Origin: Rhynchospora pubera
Taxonomy: Eukaryota; Streptophyta; Magnoliopsida; Poales; Cyperaceae
Length of the DNA stretch: 64,000 bases
Direction of reading: 5' to 3'
Assembly: GCA_028095005.1 (NCBI GenBank)
Contig: CM051460.1
Coordinates: 148,919,461-148,983,460, forward strand
The position numbers and the translations under genes were made by a program. The notes under the pieces are model-generated. The model did not search any database, had not been told where the DNA came from, and saw only the letters and a list, made by a program, of their open reading frames with translations. The stretch's first letter is position 1. Every line of letters begins with the position of its first letter. Positions 57,242 to 64,000 of this stretch are shown one piece after another.

Positions 57242-58252
57242 ATGGCATCTACTGCCACTCTGCTCCTCCCTCTCCTCCTATCCACCACATGCTTCGCCTT
57301 CCTCTTCTCTCCGGCCACCGCAGCACTTTGCAACTCAGATGACAAGCGGGCCCTTCTCGCCATCAAAGCCGCCTTCAACAACGCCTACCATTTCGCCTCC
57401 TGGGTACCCTCTACCGGCTGCTGTGCCTGGTACGACGTTGACTGTGATGTGAACACTGGTCGGGTCACCGGTCTTTCTATTTTCCAAGATGCCAACATCA
57501 CCGGCACGATTCCCACCGCCATTGCCTCCCTCCCTTACCTCCGCATTCTAGTGCTGCACCACTTGCCTGGCCTCACGGGTCCCATCCCGTCAGCCATCGG
57601 CAACCTCCCACATCTGGTCCAGCTCACCATCTCCTTCAACTCAGTTTCTGGTCCTGTTCCGTCTTTCCTCTCATCCCTCCAATCCTTAACTCTCCTTGAC
57701 CTCTCCTTCAACTCTCTTTCTGGCTCAATCCCGGCCTCCCTCTCCCTCATTCCAAATCTCATATCCATCGACATCAGTCGCAACCACTTAACCGGTCCTT
57801 TGCCCCCGGCTCTGTTCCAAAATGCCTCTCAGCCGGCCTACCTCCGCTTGTCGCACAACAACTTAAGCGGTGAGATCCCAGCGTCATATTCGGGCATCAA
57901 CTTTGCACAAGTGGACCTGTCAAGAAACAAATTAACTGGAGATGCTAAGCTGTTGTTTGGCCGCGAGAAACAACTGCAGCAAGTGGACCTGTCACGCAAC
58001 ATGTTCCAATTCGATTTGTCAAATGTGGTGTTCCCGGAGAGCGAGTTGATCCTGGTCGATCTGAATCATAATATGATTTTTGGAAGCATCCCACAGCAGA
58101 TTACCAACGTGCCCAATTTGCAATTCTTCAATGTGAGTTACAACCGGCTGTGTGGACCGATACCAACCGGCGGTCAGTTAGCTCGGTTTGACAGCTACAA
58201 TTACTTGCATAACAAGTGCCTTTGTGGGACCCCTCTTCCACCCTGCAATTGA
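57242..58252 (+). CDS. PGIP: Polygalacturonase-inhibiting protein (PGIP), LRR defence protein
   Basis: Intronless, 336 residues. PGIPs are secreted cell-wall proteins that bind and inhibit fungal and insect polygalacturonases. Residues 1-27 are a signal peptide (MASTATLLLPLLLSTTCFAF). The N-terminal cap has CNSDDKRALLAIKAAF and the Cys pair of STGCCAWYDVDC. About ten extracellular LRRs follow with the plant consensus L-x-x-L-x-L-x-x-N-x-L-x-G-x-I-P (for example LTLLDLSFNSLSGSIPASL), and the C-terminal cap ends LCGPIPTGGQLARF...CLCGTPLPPC. Length and Cys pattern match the family; a few N-glycosylation sites are visible (NITG, NASQ, NLSG, NVSY). The GC content is higher than the surroundings, normal for this gene type. 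A MITE lies just upstream. Confidence 0.95.
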   Translation: MASTATLLLPLLLSTTCFAFLFSPATAALCNSDDKRALLAIKAAFNNAYHFASWVPSTGCCAWYDVDCDVNTGRVTGLSIFQDANITGTIPTAIASLPYLRILVLHHLPGLTGPIPSAIGNLPHLVQLTISFNSVSGPVPSFLSSLQSLTLLDLSFNSLSGSIPASLSLIPNLISIDISRNHLTGPLPPALFQNASQPAYLRLSHNNLSGEIPASYSGINFAQVDLSRNKLTGDAKLLFGREKQLQQVDLSRNMFQFDLSNVVFPESELILVDLNHNMIFGSIPQQITNVPNLQFFNVSYNRLCGPIPTGGQLARFDSYNYLHNKCLCGTPLPPCN

Positions 58253-58824
58253 ATCATCACACCGGCTTAGCATATGTACTGGTCTATCTATGCTAAATAA
58301 GAATAAGACCTTCTATGCATTGTTCAAAAAATAAATAATGCGTACCATCGCATTGGATATGGAGATATAATTAATTAGTCGAGCTCGAGTGACTAAGAAA
58401 TTGTGGGATTGGTTTTTCTGTTTTTTACAATATGTTTGTCTCTATAATCTCGAGAGTAAATAATTTCTAATAACATTGTAATGAAAACTTATTAGCTCCA
58501 TTAATGAACCATATTTATGACATGCGTGCGAAGTATCGAATACAAGGAAATGGGAGACCCCATTATTAGGCCCAAACAACTAAAGGCCAGCATATATTGC
58601 TTTATGCGCTGCTAAATAGTCTGTTGAGTACAAATAATCAGAGGAATTTTCACTCTAAAGTAAATGTACTAAATATAGTAATGAGAAATATCAAGGTAAA
58701 AGTTAATATTTAGTGAAGATTACTGGTACCTGCTAACTAGGATATAAATTTATTAAGAGTTTATATGATGTTCTTCTTTTTATTGATCGTACAAGTTTTG
58801 ATATTGGTATATAATTTGAGTTTT
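58253..58824. other. PGIP 3' UTR and intergenic DNA
   Basis: AT-rich, no coding sequence or transposon ends recognised. Confidence 0.4.
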
Positions 58825-59660
58825 TAGTTCACATAAATATGCAATCAACAAATTAAGTCCCAACTAACACTTTATTATTATTTTTTTTTGGTGATAAGCT
58901 TCAGTCTAACTTGATCATGTATACAAACCTTATACATTCCAATCTTCAACCAAGAACCAAAGAACAAACAAAATTAATGAAGTTATACAAGTGAGATAAC
59001 TAAAAAAAAATGTAATTGTGGCTGGCTGGCCGGTCTAGCAAAGTCAATTGAAGTTATACTGACAGTTTTCGACTTGGATAGCCACACATCCTCTGGCTGA
59101 CTTGAAGTTACTTATGTAATTAACTGGAGTTTAGAAGTAATTTTCATCTTAAAAATCAAAATTTAATTTCAGGGAGGTTTGGCCAACCAGAGGATGTGTG
59201 GCTGGCTTGGTCGAGTTTCTACTTTCTAACACTTAGTCCTGCTGCTGGTTGTTACTGGCCAGGTATGCTAATGCCTTTGTTATATCTCCATGTATGAGGC
59301 ATACCAGTGTTGTTTGCCAAATCTATCAACGCGTTTTGTTATGCTGTTTATCTTTCAAAGCATGCCTTCTCTAAAAAAGAGGATCAATTTAAGCTTTTGG
59401 TGCAGCAAACTTTTAATTTTCAATTTATAAGAGCCCAACCTGACAGTATTAGTTAATCGTTGTTTTGTGTCATACATGTCGTTGTGGTCAAAATGTGAAA
59501 GAAAACTGGTGTTAACTAAAATAATGGTTACCAAACAAAAGCATCCGTAGACCCGTGCATATTATCTGTTTTCAAGAATATCATCTTTTATTATTGGTGT
59601 CAATAGCAATTGGTTTGGACTGATGCGACTGTCGATAGACCTGAACTGTCTTTTCATCAT
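58825..59660 (+). pseudogene. Decayed duplicate of the KAR 3' part (intron 9 to exon 11)
   Basis: 58825-59160 matches KAR intron 9 (54810-55110), for example GCTTCAGTCTAACTTGATC. 59174-59270 matches exon 10 (GGAGGTTTGGCCAACCAGAG), and 59460-59560 matches intron 10. Exon 10 carries two frame-breaking changes: an extra TG after GAGGATG, and a 7-bp near-duplication in TTTCTACTTTCTAAC. The exon 11 region near 59600-59640 is barely recognisable. An LTR element (59668-63595) inserted right behind it. It lies 3.2 kb downstream of the functional gene, with PGIP between them. Confidence 0.75.
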
Positions 59661-59662
59661 GG

Positions 59663-59667
59663 GTGTT
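59663..59667. repeat. GTGTT target duplication, left copy
   Basis: Identical to 63596-63600, directly outside the two LTRs. Confidence 0.85.
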
Positions 59668-59869
59668 TGATAGAGAAAAGATTTTGTATTGAGTTGTGAT
59701 GAAAATGATTACAATTACATTGTATTTATAGACTACTCTAAGTTGACTACTAACCATCTTCAATAGTGCATCCTACCAACCCTCTACAATCCCTATTGTT
59801 ATCAATCTCCAACAATCATACAATCTTTATATCTCCTACCTAATACAATTAATCAATCATACTCTAACA
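59668..59869 (-). mobile_element. 3' LTR of the small LTR element
   Basis: Plus strand TGATAGAGAAAAG...CTCTAACA; about 95 percent identical by eye to 63392-63595. The differences are a few substitutions and a 2-3-bp indel (ATCCTACC against ATCTCCTACC). Confidence 0.88.
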
Positions 59870-61274
59870 TCCTCCCTCAAGCTCATCGTAGTGACACACG
59901 ATTGAGCTTGCCATCTTCGAATGGTTCAACCCTTGTCGAAATTGAATCGCCAACTTGCATTTGTACTCCTTGAAGAAAGAAAAGAGAGCTCTTTTGGCTT
60001 AATTTTGAAGAAAGAAAATGAGTTTTTTTGACTCAAGGAAGAAGAGAATGAGCTCTTCTTGGCTCAATTTGAAGAAGCTCTTGTGGCTCATGCATGCTTT
60101 TTTGAAGGCTTTTTGCCTAGCATGTGTGTAAAGAGGCTCGTGGGAGTCCTCATGAAGAAAGAAAATTTGTGAGCTCTTTTGGCTCTTTCGGCTTTTGCCG
60201 ACACATCATCTTGGCTCGTTTGAGCAACGAAAATCATAAAGAGAAAAAAAAAGAAGAGTTTGAATGCTTATTTGGCACATTTGTTTGGTCTCGGCAATAC
60301 AGGGTTCATGGAGGATTTGGATCAAGGTAGGAAACAGAGGTTATTGGATCAACAGTTTGACACATTTTTTTTTAGCACAAAAAATGCACATTTTTTATGC
60401 GTTTCCAGTCAACTACACAAGATCTTTAATTGTGCAATTCTCGTGAAATCCATTCAATTGCAAAGCTTTTCACTCTCAATCAAGTAATTATTCTGACTTG
60501 GTACTCATACCCACAACTGCCATTATATCCAAATCTGTTAATCCCCTGATAACAATTTCATTTTTTTCTAACAGCTCAATCAATGAACCGATGAAGTATT
60601 TGATAACAGCGAAAAACATCACTTTTGTGATGAAGATCAGAACCGAATGTGATTGAACCCCAACTAAGATGGATATACTTGTACCAGAAAAAGGTGAGAA
60701 ACACTGGACCAACGCTCTGACAATGCGAGATGAGTGCTGAAGCGGGTTGGATCTTCACAAAACGGGTCTGATCTTGAACTTTACTTTGGATCTGACAAGG
60801 ACTTGCTGTGCCCGACTGACAAGGAGGTGGCGCGAGGTCGGAATGAGGCGGAACAGATCTGACGAGACGGAGGTCGTGCTTGGCAACGACAACGCTGAAT
60901 GAGATGTTTGGTGGCTGTGCAATGAGGCTCGCGACGACGATCGATTGTGCGAGGCGGTGGTCGCCGGCGATCAACTGAGATGGCACCTGGGAAGTATGTG
61001 ATGGCCGAAGCAGCGCGTTGCAGCGGAGATCAGTGGTCTAGGCACTCGTTTCGGATCTTGAGAGAATAAGAGAGCATCTTGAAATTCTTGATTGAGATTT
61101 GAGAGAGAGAGAGATCGTGAGTGGGTTGAGACTTGAGAGAGACAGATCTGGAGAAGAGTCGAATAAAGAATAATAGGAATAAGATTTCTGGAATAAGAAA
61201 ATGATAACTATTTATCCTGTTTATTAGGTAGAATAGGTGGGCTAAAAGACATTATTCCTGGAATAGGCGTGAGC

Positions 61275-63350
61275 CGGAATCGTATCCTCTGCTCGCCTTT
61301 AAAAGTTGAGCAGAGTGCCTACCTCTCTTTTGGATTTTTGGATTCTAATCCAACGGCGAGAGAAATAAATGAGTAAGAAAATAAAATTTGTGCCTGCCCG
61401 AGCTGCCCTTGCTCTTCTTTCGTTCTTCGTCTCTTCCGTACACGAAGAAAACCTAGATCCTGAGAGAGAGAAAGAGGAGAAAGAAAGAGGAAGCAAGAGG
61501 CGATTCTAATCTAGAAGCGCGACAGATTGAGCAAGCGAGAGAGAAAATTCGTCGATTCGACTCTCTGACGGCTTCGTCTCTAAACTCTAGCCACCTTTGA
61601 AAGTTGAAATTTGTTGCTCAACCAGTTCAGGTCTTTCGATTTAGGTATTTTCTATTTCCTCGTTTTATTGTATTCGATTAGTAGAATTGACTCGAGTGTA
61701 CCAATCACAACTGATTTATTGGGTTTGTTCGAATTTGAGCTAGACTGTTAGGCTATGGTGACATTTCTTTTTGAAAATAAGCTTTCGTTTCTGTTCAAGG
61801 TTTATGGTTTCATGGTTAGTAAAATCCAGAACTATGATTGAGTTTGATTTTCTTTATGATGTTCTTTTGTTTGTAGTGATTCTGATCCGTTTTAGAGTTA
61901 ATGGTGTGGTGTTCCAGGTTAATGTCTTTCTTGTATTTCTATAATTTTGTGTCTGATTTCGCTTAATTTGGAAGGATTGCATAGTACTAGTAAAGCTTTT
62001 CTATTTTAAAGTTTCAGTTTGCGATATGAGAACTGATGAAATTGAATTTTATAAATGAATGAACAGGAGAGGCTTAGGTTTCGTAATTCAGGTTCAGCCC
62101 CAAAAAAAATGAGGGTCATACTTTCAGATTGTGATTTTCATAACAACAGTATTCTGTTATTTTATAAAAATATTTATATCTTTTAGCTTCAGTCTGTATA
62201 TTAGTGCTACTGCTCTTACTGATTTAATTGAACTATTCTACTTAAGAAAGATGTTATTTGACAAACCTTTTGCTGGTACCAAACTGCAATGTCGAATTAT
62301 TTCTTATGCTATTTTTTTTAGATAGCAATGAACTCGCAAAGCAACAATGTATGGATATCGAATGGAGCATTTCCTTATTGTAATAGATGCAACGACAATC
62401 AACGTGTAGTTGTCCCGGTTGCAGGCACACCAAGAAATAATTGAAGAAGCAATTAAAAAGGCAAGCGGGTGATTTCAATAAACAATTAGATGAGAAGTTT
62501 AAGGAAATTAAAGATAGGTTCAAGAAGCATTTGGAAGAACTTAGGAGTTAAATATTTCAATATCTTGTATTAATTTTTCTTTTTCTTTTGACTATTGTAA
62601 TTTGTAAGGTGTAATGTATGAATTTGGATATGTGCTTTATATTCTATGTTTTATATGGATCAGTGATAGTAAATGTGATGCCTATATTGCTTGGATATGT
62701 GCTTTGCATTTAAAGTAACATATGCTTAAATGTGTTGTCTATATTGCTTAAAACAATTGCATGTAATATGAATTTCTAATTGACCTCGAACTGGTACCCA
62801 AAATGGCATAATAAGTTTCTAGATTGTCAAAACTAAAAAGTTTGAACCTACTTGTCGCATATCACAAGTTTGGATGCCTGATGCCTCTATAACACCATCC
62901 TTAAAAATTAAGAATAAATTTTCAGCCGCATATAAATGAAATTTCATACATATTACCTACCAAATAGTTCATAGTGGTAACAGACCTGACCTTCCGATCA
63001 AACGAAAAAAAAACAGATTATAAATAATAGAATAACATTTGATAGAAAAGGCATGCTGGCTTGTATGCAGTACCAGTTTGCACCGCCAAATTGTGATAAA
63101 ATGTATTATGCGCATGTTCAAAAAAAGAAAAGATTATGTACAGGGGTATTTTTGTCTGAAAAATTTTCAGAATCTTTGGACACCAACAACGTACTTCATT
63201 TACGAAGGAATTGGGGAAGAGATCGGGCAGTCGGGCACCCATGCTTTGAGCGATTTTTGCACTCTTTGCGTGCGCTTCGTTAGATTAGAATCCAAAAGTC
63301 CAAATGAAAGGTAGGCACTCTGCTCACCTTTTAAAGGTGAGCACGATTCC
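61275..63350. mobile_element. Pack-MULE-like element nested in the LTR element
   Basis: Inverted terminal repeats of about 75-80 bp: left GGAATCGT...GAGCAGAGTGCCTACCTCTC...TTGGATTCTAATCCAACGG; the right end is its complement (CGTTAGATTAGAATCC...GGTAGGCACTCTGCTCACC...ACGATTCC). Flanks GGCGTGAGC (61266-61274) and GGCGTGAGT (63351-63359) form a 9-bp target duplication with one mismatch. The interior has no transposase but looks like a host gene piece: a purine-rich leader, a GT...AG intron-like stretch (about 61630-62321) and short coding segments at 62328-62551. Confidence 0.72.
62328..62551 (+). pseudogene. Captured gene fragment: Cys-containing start and coiled-coil end
   Basis: A 38-codon ORF from the ATG at 62328 (MNSQSNNVWISNGAFPYCNR, then CNDNQRVVVPV) ends at TGA 62442-62444. 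Just downstream, another frame reads GDFNKQLDEKFKEIKDRFKK to a TAA at 62549-62551, a charged helix-forming stretch. The C-x-x-C near residue 18 is faintly like GRF-type zinc fingers but too short to claim. Probably two exon remnants of a host gene captured by the Mutator-like element. Confidence 0.35.
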
Positions 63351-63391
63351 GGCGTGAGTCTAATTCCAGAATAGTTCTGGCTCAGATACCA

Positions 63392-63595
63392 TGATAGAGA
63401 AAAGATTTTGTATTGAGTTGTGATGAAAATGATTACAATTACATTGTATTTATAGACTACTCTAAGTTGACTATTAACCATCTCCAATAGTGCATCTCCT
63501 ACCAACTCTCTACAATCTCTATTGTTATCAATCTCCAACAATCATACAATCTTTATATCTCCTACCTAATACAATTAATCAATCGTACTCTAACA
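63392..63595 (-). mobile_element. 5' LTR of the small LTR element
   Basis: On the minus strand it begins TGTTAGAGTACGATT and ends TCTATCA, followed without spacer by the primer-binding site. Confidence 0.88.
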
Positions 63596-63600
63596 GTGTT

Positions 63601-64000
63601 TAAAAGCTATAATGACCGATATACGCGTGTGAGGTGCTACCCTAAACAATTTTACATTTTGTTACACATATCAGATATCTGCTACTGGACTACTGGTTTG
63701 GTCTAAACAGAAAATGCGTGCTCCTAAAAAAAATAAAAGGATAACTTATTGTTAACAACCCAATTAAATTTATTTAGATTACTGTTTGTCGACAAATCTA
63801 TTGGTTTACTTAACAATTAGATAGCCGTTCTTAATAGTATTTAATAGTTACTGTTAATATTAACTAGCTATTGTTTATGGGTAGAAAGTAGAAACTGGAT
63901 GGACATCTGAGTTTTCTCTATATTAGTACGAGTAAAGAGTACATGCGCAGCATGCGCTGGCTTCCACCAAAGTAAATCACTAAAAGTAACACGTCCTCTC
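63601..64000. other. Intergenic, nothing recognised
   Basis: AT-rich with short AACTATTAA-type repeats; no coding sequence or element ends seen. Confidence 0.4.

Larger units (their letters stand above)
59668..63595 (-). mobile_element. Non-autonomous LTR retrotransposon with 204-bp LTRs and a nested element
   Basis: LTRs of 202 bp (59668-59869) and 204 bp (63392-63595) in the same orientation, with a 5-bp target duplication GTGTT. On the minus strand the order is LTR, primer-binding site (63379-63391, TGGTATCTGAGCC), internal region, polypurine tract (TTGAGGGAGGA next to 59870) and LTR. Without the nested Mutator-like element (61275-63350) the internal part is only about 1.4 kb and has no gag or pol, so it is a small non-autonomous element. 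Confidence 0.88.

Noticed and set aside
1..64000. CRISPR arrays, bacterial operons, tRNA or rRNA genes
   Set aside because: Intron-rich plant genes and plant transposons fill the window; no spacer-repeat array or convincing structural RNA gene was seen by eye.

Overview
The window looks like nuclear DNA of a flowering plant. Six host genes are recognisable, most with many short GT-AG introns, set in AT-rich intergenic DNA dense with transposons (LTR elements, an L1-type LINE, Tourist-like and Mutator-like MITEs). Nothing in the sequence fixes the species. All genes were assigned by recognising conserved protein families in the translated sequence; no database search was possible.

Layout. 1-2457: end of an LTR retrotransposon on the minus strand whose 1.76-kb LTR cuts into a relic of a SUMO gene. 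4016-6145 (+): a second SUMO gene, frameshifted in exon 1. 6897-7951: Tourist-like MITEs, one nested in another. 10316-15304 (+): XRI1-like gene (meiosis/DNA repair) with one unresolved frame problem. 16713-20749 (+): complete 12-exon gene for translation initiation factor eIF3h. 21846-22934 (-): intronless GH18 class V chitinase-like protein that has lost its catalytic acid. 24440-25625: hAT-like and Mutator-like MITEs. 25712-48408: one nested transposon block. An old, broken L1-type LINE (minus strand, 16-bp target duplication) is split by a 16.8-kb insertion at 30408-47187.

That insertion is the most unusual object here. It holds four LTRs of one large-LTR, protein-less retrotransposon, two facing right and two facing left, joined tail to tail in a near-perfect palindrome. 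The whole is flanked by a 5-bp target duplication (GATGG), and both outer ends are the U3 (start) end of an LTR, whereas a normal insertion has one U3 and one U5 end. Sequence markers show the two arms are offset by one repeat unit and are not mirror copies.

48614-49391: Mutator-like element with a small captured ORF. 49682-51377: more Tourist-like MITEs. 51788-55645 (+): 11-exon plastid 3-oxoacyl-ACP reductase (fatty acid synthase KAR/FabG). 57242-58252 (+): intronless polygalacturonase-inhibiting protein (defence LRR). 58825-59660: decayed duplicate of the 3' part of the KAR gene. 59668-63595: non-autonomous LTR element (minus) with 5-bp target duplications, carrying a nested Pack-MULE-like element at 61275-63350.

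The host genes have unrelated housekeeping, defence and repair roles and show no sign of working together. The common theme is gene decay by small indels and transposon insertion beside intact genes.
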